Assembly (NCBI GenBank): GCA_015223225.1
Contig: JADFCQ010000006.1
Coordinates: 124,001-188,000 of the forward strand
Source of the DNA: Acetobacteraceae bacterium H6797
Lineage (GTDB): Bacteria; Pseudomonadota; Alphaproteobacteria; Acetobacterales; Acetobacteraceae
Direction: 5' to 3'
Length of the DNA: 64,000 bases
Shown: in pieces, positions 45,620 through 54,236 of the stretch
Numbering within the stretch: position 1 is the stretch's first letter
Layout: every line of letters begins with the position of its first letter
Notes under the pieces: model-generated
Database searches by the model: none
What the model was told of the DNA's origin: nothing
What the model saw: the letters and a program-made list of their open reading frames with translations, nothing else
Position numbers and translations under genes: made by a program

Positions 45620-45981
45620 ACCGTCGCCCCGGCGGCGATATGGGGCAGGGGCCCGCCATGGGCGGCGCGATAGGCCGCGTCGAAGGCGCTCCGCTCGTCC
45701 CGCTCGCAGCGGTCGAAATGGCGCAGCAGCGCCCGCTCCGCCCGCGCCGAAGAGGCGTGCCGTCGGCGGAAGTCGCGCCAGAGCAGATGGGCATTGGCCG
45801 CCCAGGGGTCATAGGCATGCGCCTGAAGGCGCCGCCGGATGGCAGGCGGCAGGGCGTCGTAACAGGCCCAATCATCGCCCTCATGCCGGAACCACACCCC
45901 CTCGCGGGCCGTCACGTCATTATCCGCCGAGGAGGCGACGGGGTCTCTGGTCAAGTAATTTGGTATGTTATACTGTTTCAT
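45607..45981 (-). CDS. Small protein, DUF6525-like
   Basis: A 124-residue soluble, arginine-rich protein. The central CYDALPPAIRRRLQAHAYDPW and LLWRDFRRRHAS match what I recall of DUF6525 proteins, which have no known function. ATG 45981 gives the longest form, but the first codons lie on a GTATgttATAC palindrome that looks like an operator; a GTG start near residue 23 to 29 is possible. It is divergent from a ZnuD-like receptor. Confidence 0.6.
   Translation of the reverse strand: MKQYNIPNYLTRDPVASSADNDVTAREGVWFRHEGDDWACYDALPPAIRRRLQAHAYDPWAANAHLLWRDFRRRHASSARAERALLRHFDRCERDERSAFDAAYRAAHGGPLPHIAAGATVQRP
45963..45973. promoter_or_regulatory. Zur-like site 1
   Basis: GTAT-GTT-ATAC is a perfect inverted repeat containing ATGTTATA, the half-site core of Zur boxes. 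It overlaps the first codons of the longest form of the DUF6525-like gene and lies 90 bases before the TonB receptor start. Confidence 0.45.
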
Positions 45982-46030
45982 TCTTATCCATGGGTGACTG
46001 ACGCCGCGCGACCGTGGCCCGGCCCTAGGA

Positions 46031-46047
46031 ATGATACGTTATATCAT
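46031..46047. promoter_or_regulatory. Zur-like site 2 upstream of the ZnuD-like receptor
   Basis: ATGATA-CGTTA-TATCAT is a perfect six-base inverted repeat whose centre includes GTTATA, as in Zur boxes. It ends 15 bases before the receptor start codon, where binding would block transcription or initiation. The zinc-type receptor makes Zur the likeliest regulator. Confidence 0.5.
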
Positions 46048-46062
46048 ATCTCGGAGTCGCCA

Positions 46063-48126
46063 ATGAGGCTACCCTTCACGCTGGCCCTGCTCTCCTCGGT
46101 GTCGGCGCTGCCCGCCGCCGCGCAGGAGGCAACGGTCGTCCTGCCGCCGATCTCGATCACCGCGAGCCCGGTCCAGACCGGCCAGGCCGGCAGTTTCGTG
46201 CCTGTGACCACGCTGGAGCAGCCGGGCGATACCGGCGCCCGCTCCATCGGCGAGGCGCTGGCCAATGAGCCGGGCATCGCCGCCAGCAGCTTCGCCCCCG
46301 GCGCCAGCCGGCCGATCATCCGCGGGCTGGACAGTTTCCGCGTGCGTCTGCAGGAGAACGGCTTCGCTGCCGGCGACGTCTCGGCCTATGGCGACGACCA
46401 CGCCCCGCCGCTCGACCCCCAGGCGGCCCAGCGCGTGGAGGTGATCCGCGGGCCCGCCTCGCTTCGCTGGGGCTCGCAGGCCATCGGCGGCGTGGTGAAC
46501 GTCATCAACAACCGTATCCCGACCGAACTGCCGGAGCGCGACGTCCAGGGCCGGGTGAGCGGCGGCTGGAGCAGCGGCACCCGTGGCTGGGACGGTGCGG
46601 CGAGCAGCGATGTCCGCGCCGGCAACTGGGTGCTGCACGGCGATTTCTCGGGCCGCGACGACCATGACTACGCCCTGCCGGGCGGCCGCAATCAGGCCAA
46701 TAGCTTCGTGCGCACCAATAGCCAGGCGCTCGGCCTGAGCTATATCGGCGAACAGGGCTTCATTGGCGCCTCCATCTCGCGCATGGGCAGCGTCTACGGC
46801 ATCCCCGGCCCCGAGGATGCCGCGCTCCGCACCAGGCTCGACATGGAGCAGACCCGCCTGGCCAGCCGTGGTGAATACCGCCCCAGCGAAGGCCCGGTCC
46901 GCAGCATCGCCTATTGGCTGGGCTTCACGCGCTACCATCACGAGGAGATCGGGCTCGAGGATGCCGACAGCACCGAGAGCGTGGTGCATGGCGGCTTCCG
47001 CAACCAGACCTGGGACGGCCGGATCGAGATGCAGCTTCGCGCCTTCATGAGCCCGCTCGGCGAGGTGAACGGCACGCTCGGCTTCTCCTTCGAGCAGGAG
47101 CGGCTGCGCACGACCGGCGAATCCCTCGAATTCCTCCCGCCGGCCGATACGGCTCGTTATGCCAGCTACATCTTCGAGGAATTGAGCCTGACGCCGACGC
47201 TGCGCCTGCAGGCCGCAGCGCGTATCGAATCTGTCCGCATCGACGGTTCCACGGCGAGCTTCCCGAACGATTTCCTGCCGACTTCGCCCACCGACACGCT
47301 CAGCAACGGCCCGCGCCAGCGCGACTACACTCCCGTCAGCGCCAGCCTCGGCCTCTTGAAGGACCTTCCCTGGTCCATGCAGGCGCGGTTGACGGGCCAA
47401 TATGTGGAACGCGCGCCGAGCGCGGCCGAGCTCTATTCACGCGGCGCGCATGATGCCTCCGGCAGCTTCGATATCGGTGACCCCAATCTCGACAAGGAAG
47501 CGGCCGCTACGCTGGAACTCGGCCTCTCGCGCCAGACGGGCAGCTTCCGCTTCGATACCAGCGCCTTCCTCTCGCGCTTCGACGGCTTCATCTATCACGC
47601 GCTCACCGGCAATAGCTGCGGCGAGGATTTCGCCTCCTGCGCGCCCGGGCGGGGCGGCGAATTCGTGCAGACCGCCTATGGCCAGCGCGACGCGCGCTTC
47701 TATGGCGCCGAGGCCAAGGTGGAGCAGGATCTCTTCACTGTCGGCGAAGGAAGCTTCGGCGTGAGCGGGCGCTATGACATCGTCCGTGCCGAATTCTCGG
47801 GCGGCGGCAATCTTCCGCGCATCCCGCCGCAACGGCTCGGCGGCGGCGTCTTCTGGCGTGGCGACCACTGGAGCATGAATGCCGACTATCTCCACGCCTT
47901 CGACCAGAACCGCACCAGTGCCAACGAAACCCCGACCAAGGGCTACGAACTGGTCAATGCGCGAATCGCCTATACGGCGCCGCTCGAGAATGGCCGCGCG
48001 CTGACTTTCGCTTTGCTGGGCAACAATCTTCTCGACCGCGATATGCGGGACGCCGCTTCCTTCAAGAAGGACGAGGTGCTCCTGCCGGGCCGCACCGTGC
48101 GCTTCATGGCCTCGCTGACCTTCTGA
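46063..48126 (+). CDS. znuD: TonB-dependent outer-membrane receptor, ZnuD-like (zinc)
   Basis: A 687-residue outer-membrane receptor. Signal peptide MRLPFTLALLSSVSALPAAAQ, then the TonB-box and plug (about 30-160: ASRPIIRGLDSFRVRLQENG and RVEVIRGPASLRWGSQAIGG), then the 22-strand barrel ending in aromatic TVRFMASLTF. GDVSAYGDDHAPPLDP, APSAAELYSRGAHDASGSFDIG and YGAEAKVEQDLF resemble the ZnuD zinc receptor. It would import zinc with TonB energy. Zur-like sites lie just upstream. GGAG precedes ATG 46063. Long open frame upstream is rejected. Confidence 0.87.
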   Translation: MRLPFTLALLSSVSALPAAAQEATVVLPPISITASPVQTGQAGSFVPVTTLEQPGDTGARSIGEALANEPGIAASSFAPGASRPIIRGLDSFRVRLQENGFAAGDVSAYGDDHAPPLDPQAAQRVEVIRGPASLRWGSQAIGGVVNVINNRIPTELPERDVQGRVSGGWSSGTRGWDGAASSDVRAGNWVLHGDFSGRDDHDYALPGGRNQANSFVRTNSQALGLSYIGEQGFIGASISRMGSVYGIPGPEDAALRTRLDMEQTRLASRGEYRPSEGPVRSIAYWLGFTRYHHEEIGLEDADSTESVVHGGFRNQTWDGRIEMQLRAFMSPLGEVNGTLGFSFEQERLRTTGESLEFLPPADTARYASYIFEELSLTPTLRLQAAARIESVRIDGSTASFPNDFLPTSPTDTLSNGPRQRDYTPVSASLGLLKDLPWSMQARLTGQYVERAPSAAELYSRGAHDASGSFDIGDPNLDKEAAATLELGLSRQTGSFRFDTSAFLSRFDGFIYHALTGNSCGEDFASCAPGRGGEFVQTAYGQRDARFYGAEAKVEQDLFTVGEGSFGVSGRYDIVRAEFSGGGNLPRIPPQRLGGGVFWRGDHWSMNADYLHAFDQNRTSANETPTKGYELVNARIAYTAPLENGRALTFALLGNNLLDRDMRDAASFKKDEVLLPGRTVRFMASLTF

Positions 48127-48133
48127 AGACGAA

Positions 48134-48172
48134 GCCCCCGCCGCCCGACCTGCAAGGGGCGGCGGCGGGGGC
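48134..48172. terminator. GC-rich bidirectional hairpin between convergent genes
   Basis: GCCCCCGCCGCCC (48134-48146) can pair with the complementary strand of the run at 48157-48172 around a short loop, giving a very stable stem directly after the receptor stop and seven bases before the ATPase stop. It lacks a T-run; it probably ends transcription from both sides. Confidence 0.55.
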
Positions 48173-48179
48173 CTGTCGC

Positions 48180-48959
48180 TCAATCCTGCAAGCCCAGCAA
48201 AGCGAGCGCCTCGCGCCGCAGCTCCACGAGATGTGGATCGTCCCGATGGCGCGGATAGGGCCTGTCGACCACCAGCTCGGCGGTGATGCGGGCGGGGCGG
48301 GGGCTGAAGATGATCACCCGTTGCGCCAGGATCAGCGCCTCTTCCACATCATGCGTCACCAGCAGCGCGGTAAGGCCGCCGCGCTGCCATAGCCGCACCA
48401 ACTCCCCCTGCATCGACAGCCGCGTCAGGCTGTCGAGCTTGCCCAGCGGCTCGTCGAGCAGCAGCAGGCGCGGGTCGTTCACCAGGGCCCGGGCCAGGGC
48501 CACGCGCTGCGCCATGCCGCCGGAGAGCTGATGGGGATAGGCGCTATCGAAGCCGGTGAGCCCGACGAGGCGGATCGCATCATCCACCCGATGCGCCTGC
48601 GTCCTCAGCAAGCCGCGCGCCTCGAGCCCGAGCGCGACATTCGCCCGCACCGTCCGCCAGGGATAGAGCGTCGGATCCTGGAAGACGAGCACGCGGGAGG
48701 GGTCGGGCCCCGGCACCGGCGTTTCATCCGTCAGCACCTCGCCCTCGCTCGGCGCGTCCAACCCGGCGAGAAGGCGCAGCAGGGTGGACTTGCCGCAGCC
48801 CGAAGGCCCGAGCAGGGCGACGAACTCGCCGGGCGCCACGTCGAGATTGACGTGGTCGAGCACCGGCAGCGGCTTGCCGTCGAGCAGGAAGCGCTGGCTC
48901 ACGCCTTCCAGGCGCACGGCCATGCCCTGCGCGGTTTCGATTTTCTCGAGCGCTACCAA
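48180..48959 (-). CDS. ABC transporter ATPase, taurine/sulfonate type
   Basis: A 259-residue ATPase of the TauB/SsuB/NrtD group. Walker [11 protein letters not shown]-loop [12 protein letters not shown], signature [15 protein letters not shown], Walker [13 protein letters not shown], and VTHDVEEAL. The start is taken as TTG 48959, which overlaps the permease stop and has AAGGA upstream; ATG 48923 is the alternative, 12 codons shorter. It powers the permease encoded upstream. Substrate is not certain: sulfonate, taurine, nitrate or an aromatic acid are the family choices. Confidence 0.88.
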   Translation of the reverse strand: MVALEKIETAQGMAVRLEGVSQRFLLDGKPLPVLDHVNLDVAPGEFVALLGPSGCGKSTLLRLLAGLDAPSEGEVLTDETPVPGPDPSRVLVFQDPTLYPWRTVRANVALGLEARGLLRTQAHRVDDAIRLVGLTGFDSAYPHQLSGGMAQRVALARALVNDPRLLLLDEPLGKLDSLTRLSMQGELVRLWQRGGLTALLVTHDVEEALILAQRVIIFSPRPARITAELVVDRPYPRHRDDPHLVELRREALALLGLQD

Positions 48960-49957
48960 CGAACCGTTCCTTTCTGCCAGATGAGTAGCCGATCGCGAAG
49001 CCGGAAGAGAAGCGTGGTCAGGCCCGAGCACATCAGCGCCATGACGAGGAGCGCGGCATACATATTGCCATAGGCCGCCCAGCCCTGCGCCCATTGCAGA
49101 TACCAGCCGAGCCCTGCCTTCACGCCGAGCATCTCGGCCACGACCAGCACCGAGAAGGAGGCGCCGAGCCCCATGAAGAGCCCTACGAAAACCTGAGGCA
49201 GGGCCGCCGGAATGGCCACTTTCAGCACCAGGAAGCGCTGGCTCGCGCCCAGGGTGCGGGCGATGTCGTAATAGGCGCGGTTCACGCCCGACACGCCCGA
49301 CCAGGTGAGCACCGTCGTCGGGAACCAGGCCGCGAGGGCGACGAGGAAGGTGCTGGCGCTGCCGCTCGTGGGAAAGAGGAAGAAGGCGATCGGCAGCCAG
49401 GCCGTCGCCGGCAGCGGCCCGATCAGCCGCAGCACCGGATGCACCCAATAGCCGATGGCGCGCGACCAGCCGAGCGCCACGCCCGCGACGAAGCCCGCGA
49501 TGGCGCCGATGGCATAGCCGCTCGCCAACAACCAGAGCGAGCGCAACACGCTTTCGCCCAGCCTCGGCCAGTCTTCGAGATAGACTTCGACGAGCCCTTG
49601 CGGCGAGGCGAAGAAGGGCAGGGGAAGCAAGGCGAATTTCGCCGTCAGCAATTCCCAGGCGAGCAGGACGATGCCGATGAGCGAGAGCCAGGGCCCGGCT
49701 TTGGCGAGCGGCGCCAGCGCCCGCCCGGCCCAGGGCCAGGCGAGTGCCGTGGTCGCAAGCAGCAGCGCGAGCACGAGCAGCGCGGCCCCGAGATCCTGCG
49801 TGCGTCCCACCTCGATCTCATCGGGAAGCAGCAGGGTTACGGCGCCGGCCGTGGCCCAGAGGAAGGCGGCGAGGAAGCCGAGGCGCCAGAGCCCCGTCTG
49901 GGGCGCGGCCCGGCTGGCGGCTTCTGGCGAGGTGCGGATGGCGGCGGAATGGCTCAT
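48953..49957 (-). CDS. ABC transporter permease, taurine/sulfonate type, with N-terminal extension
   Basis: A 334-residue permease; TauC/SsuC relatives are near 260-280. The core (about 85-334) has [14 protein letters not shown] and the ATPase-contact loop [25 protein letters not shown]. The extra N-terminal 80 residues contain two hydrophobic segments ([19 protein letters not shown] and [20 protein letters not shown]). It starts three bases after the binding-protein stop and overlaps the ATPase start. Confidence 0.88.
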   Translation of the reverse strand: MSHSAAIRTSPEAASRAAPQTGLWRLGFLAAFLWATAGAVTLLLPDEIEVGRTQDLGAALLVLALLLATTALAWPWAGRALAPLAKAGPWLSLIGIVLLAWELLTAKFALLPLPFFASPQGLVEVYLEDWPRLGESVLRSLWLLASGYAIGAIAGFVAGVALGWSRAIGYWVHPVLRLIGPLPATAWLPIAFFLFPTSGSASTFLVALAAWFPTTVLTWSGVSGVNRAYYDIARTLGASQRFLVLKVAIPAALPQVFVGLFMGLGASFSVLVVAEMLGVKAGLGWYLQWAQGWAAYGNMYAALLVMALMCSGLTTLLFRLRDRLLIWQKGTVRW

Positions 49958-49960
49958 GGC

Positions 49961-51055
49961 TCAGACACTCAGCACATCGGCATAGACGCGATCCGCGAAA
50001 CGCTGCGGATCGGTGCTCGCGCGGAAGACGCCGACGGATTTCAGCTCCTGTACGTAGAGCGCGATCTCCTGCCGCAGATCGGCGCCATGCGGGCTGTGCC
50101 CATGGGTATGGCTGCGCAGCATGGCGATGAGGTCATCGCGGCTAGTGCCGCCCGGCGCATATTCCTGAAAGACGTCGACGGCGATGGAAGGGTCATGGGC
50201 CGCGATGTTCTGCGCCTCCAGCAGCGCGCGGGTGAGGGCGGCGGCCACGGGCTTATCGTTCCGCGCCAGCGCGCCGCTCACGGCCAGGATGCAGCAGGAG
50301 CGATCGGCCCATTCGCCGGTCAGGTTGGTCGCGACCTCCAGCAGGTTCTTGTCGCGCCGCAGGAGCCAGGCGATCGGGTCGCCCGCCGAGACGGCCTGCG
50401 CCTCGCCGCGTTCCAGCGCCAGGCCGAAGACATGCTGCGGGAAGACGCGCCAGGTGACGTCGCGATCCGGGTCGAGCCCCCGCCGCTTCAGCAGCATGGA
50501 GAAGAAGTTCTTGTCGGCGCCGCCGATATCGGCCGTGGCGATGGTCTTGCCGCGAAGCGAATTGACGTCGCTGGTGATGCCGCTCTTGGGATCGGCGATC
50601 AGCCGCATGCAGCCGCCATGGGTGCCGGCGGTGATCTTCACGTCGAAACCCTGTTCGAGCGGCTTCAGCCAGCGCAGTGCCATGCCGACGCCGGCATCGG
50701 CCTTGCGCGTCGCGATGGCCTCCAGCAGCGCCTCGGTGGAACTGCCGAAATTCACGAATTCCACCTCGAGACCGTGCCTGGCGAAAATCCCTTTCCGCTG
50801 CGCGACGGCCACCGGAGAGACGCAGATCGCCGTTGCATTCCAGGCGAGGGTCACCTTGCGCAAGCTGCCGCCGACGGGCGCCTGTGCCTGGACGGGGGTA
50901 AGGCAGGTCGGCTCCTGGCCGAGCAGCGCGTCGAAGGCGGCATAGGGATCGGTCGAGCGGGGCGCGAAACCGGCGAGCGGCAGGCCGAGGCCGGCAAGGC
51001 CGAGCCCTCGGAGCAGCGTTCGGCGCCTCGTGGCGTCTGGATGGAAAGCGGACAT
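49961..51055 (-). CDS. ABC transporter binding protein, SsuA/TauA-like
   Basis: A 364-residue secreted protein with an RRR-containing, possibly Tat, signal (DATRRRTLLRGLGLAGLGLP). The mature core GSLRKVTLAWNATAICVSPVAVAQRKGIFARHGLEVEFVNFG is the NMT1/SsuA-type fold. GSSTEALLEAIATRKADAGVGMALRWL follows. It binds a sulfonate, taurine or similar anion. It heads the three-gene transporter operon and lies 154 bases after the SfnB-like gene, which supports a sulfur-acquisition role. Confidence 0.86.
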   Translation of the reverse strand: MSAFHPDATRRRTLLRGLGLAGLGLPLAGFAPRSTDPYAAFDALLGQEPTCLTPVQAQAPVGGSLRKVTLAWNATAICVSPVAVAQRKGIFARHGLEVEFVNFGSSTEALLEAIATRKADAGVGMALRWLKPLEQGFDVKITAGTHGGCMRLIADPKSGITSDVNSLRGKTIATADIGGADKNFFSMLLKRRGLDPDRDVTWRVFPQHVFGLALERGEAQAVSAGDPIAWLLRRDKNLLEVATNLTGEWADRSCCILAVSGALARNDKPVAAALTRALLEAQNIAAHDPSIAVDVFQEYAPGGTSRDDLIAMLRSHTHGHSPHGADLRQEIALYVQELKSVGVFRASTDPQRFADRVYADVLSV

Positions 51056-51209
51056 GCGGAAAGCTCCTGCGGACGGGGTCCGAAAGGGAAAACTGCCCGT
51101 TGAACGGGATGGAAAGGGAGGAGAAGGAGCGGGCTCGCCCTCAGGCGGCCCGCATCAACATCGGCGACAGGCCATCATGGGCTCGGCTCCCTCCATCGAT
51201 GCCGCGCCG

Positions 51210-52367
51210 TCAGGCCAGAGCGGCACGGCCGGCAGCCTGCAGGGCGCTATCGGCCTGGGGCACATGGATCAGCCCGCATTGCACGTCGCGCCAATGGCGT
51301 TCGAGCGGGTTGTGCCGGCTGAGGCCGTGATTGCTGGCCAGCGAGGTGGCCAGGCGCACCGCCTCAACGGCATTGCGCGTGACCGTCACCTTCAGCAGCC
51401 CGCTCTCGGTCGAGGAGGGCGGCACCCCGGCATCGTTCTCGGCGGCCACGCCCTGGATGAGGCGGCGATTCACCGTGAGCAGCGCCTCGATCTCGCCCAT
51501 CACCTCCTGCACGCGCGGCAGGGTGGAAAGCGCGGCCCCGAGATTGGCCGGCACGCGATGGTGCAGGAAGTCCCGCAGCCAATCCCGCGCGGCGAGGGCC
51601 ACGCCATGATAGAGGCTACCGATCATCGCTGCGTTCCAGGCCGCCTGGCCATCGTCGCGCGCTGGCGCGCCCTGGGAGGGGGCCGCAAGCTGCCCGACCA
51701 GGTCGGAGGGGACGAAGACATCCTCGAGCAGCACGTCATGGCTGCCCGAGGCCCGCAGGCCCAGATGGTCCCAGGTCTCGATGATGCTCAGGCCCGGCGC
51801 GCCGGCGGGAATGAGGAAATTCCCCAGGCGCGGTGCCTCTTCATCGGTGCGGCAGAGCACCTCGAACCAAGCGAGGCCGGGCGCGCCGGTCGAATAGATC
51901 TTCCGCCCCGACACACGCCAGCCCCCCGGCACGCGCCGCGCGATGGTCGCCGGCAGGCCACCGCGCGTCGGCGTGCCGAGTTCCGCCTCGACGCGGATGG
52001 CGTTGAGCAACGCGCCCCGGCTCACCGCCTCCCGTCCCAGGCGCTCGCGCGTCGCCTCGGGATAGAGCCGGTGCCGCGCAATGGCCGCCTGCTTGATCAG
52101 TTGCATGGCGAAGACCAACGCCGTCGAAGCGCAGCCCTGGGCGACCAAACCCACCGCCTCGGCCGAAAGGGCGAGCCCCGCACCCTGACCGCCCAAGGAG
52201 CGCGGCACGGTCAGCGCCAGCAGACCCTCATCGCGCAGCAGGGCCAGGTTGTCGAAAGGGAAGCTGCCGTCGCGGTCATGACGGGCGCCGTTCTCGGCCA
52301 GTGCGGCGATGAGAGCCGGCCAGTTGGGGCCGGAGGGCACGAGATGAGCAGCGCGGGCAAGCGACAT
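51210..52367 (-). CDS. Acyl-CoA dehydrogenase-fold flavoprotein, SfnB/DszC-like
   Basis: A 385-residue protein of the acyl-CoA dehydrogenase fold, similar in layout to SfnB and DszC-type monooxygenases. Features: LLALTVPRSLGGQGAGLALSAEAVGLVAQG, the flavin-contact block GWRVSGRKIYSTGAPGLAWF, WDHLGLRASGSHDVLLEDVF, and SNHGLSRHNPLERHWRDVQ at the C-terminus, a replacement of the acyl-CoA catalytic glutamate region seen in monooxygenase members. It likely uses reduced FMN to oxidise an organosulfur compound. Start ATG 52367 has GGAGAGGAT upstream. It is upstream of the sulfonate-type transporter. Confidence 0.82.
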   Translation of the reverse strand: MSLARAAHLVPSGPNWPALIAALAENGARHDRDGSFPFDNLALLRDEGLLALTVPRSLGGQGAGLALSAEAVGLVAQGCASTALVFAMQLIKQAAIARHRLYPEATRERLGREAVSRGALLNAIRVEAELGTPTRGGLPATIARRVPGGWRVSGRKIYSTGAPGLAWFEVLCRTDEEAPRLGNFLIPAGAPGLSIIETWDHLGLRASGSHDVLLEDVFVPSDLVGQLAAPSQGAPARDDGQAAWNAAMIGSLYHGVALAARDWLRDFLHHRVPANLGAALSTLPRVQEVMGEIEALLTVNRRLIQGVAAENDAGVPPSSTESGLLKVTVTRNAVEAVRLATSLASNHGLSRHNPLERHWRDVQCGLIHVPQADSALQAAGRAALA

Positions 52368-52489
52368 GATCGATCCTCTCCGCCTTGGCGGGCAGTTCAT
52401 GATGCCATGGAGCCTAGAGCACCGATCTGCAATGTGAAACAGTGGAATCACTAGAAAGATAAGTTTTTAATGGACCAGGAGCTTTGTCT

Positions 52490-52550
52490 GACGACGACCA
52501 TCGGTTTTGATTCGACGAAAAATATTGATTTTTATATGTTTTCCGTCGTC
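52490..52550. repeat. AT-rich island with nested inverted repeats
   Basis: GACGACG (52490-52496) and CGTCGTC (52544-52550) enclose an AT-rich segment that itself contains the perfect hairpin AAAAAT-ATTG-ATTTTT (52518-52533). The composition is unlike the GC-rich genome. It lies between the lrp gene end and the SfnB-like gene start and may be a promoter or regulatory structure of the latter. Confidence 0.5.
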
Positions 52551-52599
52551 GCCGGCCCACGTATAAAACCGAAAAATTTCCGTGATTAGGCAGGCGGCC

Positions 52600-53088
52600 T
52601 TATCGCCGAAGGTGCCCGGTCGGCAAGGCAGTCGTGTATTTCACCTGATCCAGTGCGAAACTCGAGCGGATGTTCGACACGCCCGGAATCTGCGTCAGGC
52701 ATTCCAGCATCAGCTCCTGATAGCGCAGCAAATCCTCCACCACGACGCGCAGAAGGAAATCCGCCTCGCCAGTCATGAGGTAGCACTCCATCACCTCGGG
52801 GCGGCCGGCGATGGCATCGGTGAAGGTCTTCAGTGACAGTTTGTCCTGCTGCTTCAGCGTCACATGCACAAAGACGTTCACCGCAAGGCCCAGCTTCAGC
52901 GGATCGACCAGCGAGACCGAGCGGCGGATAATCCCCCGCTCCCGCATCTCCGATACCCGGCGCCAGCAGGGCGAGGCGGAGAGGCCCACACGCTCGGCCA
53001 GTTCAGCATTGCTGATCTCGGAATCCGTCTGCAGGAGGTCGAGGATACGCAGACTGGCTTCGTCCAGTTCCGGCTGCTTACTCGGCAT
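52600..53088 (-). CDS. Lrp/AsnC-family transcriptional regulator
   Basis: A 162-residue regulator. The N-terminal helix-turn-helix is ILDLLQTDSEISNAELAERVGLSASPCWRRVSEMRERGII, and the RAM ligand domain includes PEVMECYLMTGEADFLLRVVVEDL. The C-terminal IPGVSNIRSSFALDQVKYTTALP is typical. It is divergent from an EamA exporter by 69 bases, the usual arrangement when an Lrp protein controls amino-acid export. Inducing amino acid unknown. Confidence 0.92.
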   Translation of the reverse strand: MPSKQPELDEASLRILDLLQTDSEISNAELAERVGLSASPCWRRVSEMRERGIIRRSVSLVDPLKLGLAVNVFVHVTLKQQDKLSLKTFTDAIAGRPEVMECYLMTGEADFLLRVVVEDLLRYQELMLECLTQIPGVSNIRSSFALDQVKYTTALPTGHLRR

Positions 53089-53121
53089 GATTTTCCTTCT
53101 CTTTCAGGATTAGAGGATAAA

Positions 53122-53148
53122 TCTGCCCATTTATCGCCGAAAGGCAGA
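53122..53148. promoter_or_regulatory. Inverted repeat between lrp and the exporter gene
   Basis: TCTGCC (53122-53127) and GGCAGA (53143-53148) form perfect six-base arms 15 bases apart within the 69-base divergent space. Candidate Lrp-type operator for both genes. Confidence 0.45.
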
Positions 53149-53157
53149 AAATGAGGT

Positions 53158-54162
53158 ATGACTTTCCCGCTTACCGCTCCGATCCTTTCCGGGACCTTCT
53201 CTTCCCGGGACATGACCATGGCTTCCGCCCAGAGCGCCGCCGTCAAGGCCGTCAGCATTTCCCTGCCGAGCGGCAGCGCCACGCGCCTCTGGCTGCTCGC
53301 CATGGTGCTGCTCTGGGGCTTGAGCTGGCCTGCCACGAAAATGGCGCTGGACCTCATGCCGCCTCTCTGGCTGGCCGTCACGCGTTTCGGCAGTGCCGCG
53401 ATCTGCCTCTTCGCCTTCGTGGCGCTGCGCGGGGAATTGCGGCTGCCGCGCAAGGCGGACTGGCCCATCGTCGCCAGCGTTGGCCTGCTCCAGATGATGA
53501 CCTTCACCGGCCTGGGCATGATCGCCATGACCCATACCGATACCAGCCACGCCGTGCTCCTGGCCTATACGACGCCGCTCTGGAGCACTGTCATGGCCAT
53601 GCTGCTCTTCCGACAGGTGCCGAACCGGCTGCAATGGGCGGCGCTCGGCACGGGCTTGGCCGGTATCGCGCTGATCTGCTCGCCGCTGGAGATGGATTGG
53701 GAGAAGCCCGGCACGGTGATGGGCGCCTGCTTCCTCCTCATCGGCGCCATCGCCTGGTCGGTCGTGATCCTGCATATCCGCCGGCATCGCTGGACAGCCT
53801 CGCCGCTCTCCCTGGCGCCGTGGCAGATGGTGCTCGCGACGGTGCCGCTCGCCGGTTTCGCCTTCGCGCTGGAAGGCCCGCCAACGGGCTTCGAGCTCAG
53901 CCCGCGCCTGCTGGAACTGCTCTTCTTCATCGGCCCGGTGGCGACCTCGGCCTGTTTCGTGATCTCGGCCGAGCATGGCCGCCGCATCACGGCCTTCGCC
54001 ATGTCGAACTTCACGCTGGGCGTGCCGCTGATCGGGATCCTCTCCTCTGTCTGGCTGCTGGGCAACCGCCTGAGCCTGCCCTTCCTGGCCGGCCTGGCCC
54101 TGATCACGGCGGGGATGCTGATCACCGCCATGGCCGCGCGGAAGCCCGCGCCGCGTCGGTAA
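53158..54162 (+). CDS. EamA/DMT-family transporter
   Basis: A 334-residue membrane protein with ten helices in two EamA halves, of the RhaT/YdcZ/EamA exporter superfamily. LLWGLSWPATKMALDLMPPLWLAVTRF starts the first half; VPLIGILSSVWLLGNRLSLPFLAG is in the second. Such proteins export amino acids or related metabolites. Start uncertain: ATG 53158 lacks a well-spaced ribosome site; ATG 53212 or later would remove the hydrophilic leader. It is divergent from the lrp gene, which probably controls it. Confidence 0.88.
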   Translation: MTFPLTAPILSGTFSSRDMTMASAQSAAVKAVSISLPSGSATRLWLLAMVLLWGLSWPATKMALDLMPPLWLAVTRFGSAAICLFAFVALRGELRLPRKADWPIVASVGLLQMMTFTGLGMIAMTHTDTSHAVLLAYTTPLWSTVMAMLLFRQVPNRLQWAALGTGLAGIALICSPLEMDWEKPGTVMGACFLLIGAIAWSVVILHIRRHRWTASPLSLAPWQMVLATVPLAGFAFALEGPPTGFELSPRLLELLFFIGPVATSACFVISAEHGRRITAFAMSNFTLGVPLIGILSSVWLLGNRLSLPFLAGLALITAGMLITAMAARKPAPRR

Positions 54163-54236
54163 GGGGCTGGTGGCAAGGGGTGGTGGCATGACGGCTCGGC
54201 CCGGGCGTGCTACTGGGCCCGCCACAGGAGATCTCA

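Noticed and set aside
45100-46062. In-frame extension of the TonB receptor by 321 codons
   Set aside because: It overlaps the triheme cytochrome and DUF6525-like genes; a proper signal peptide and ribosome site exist at 46063.
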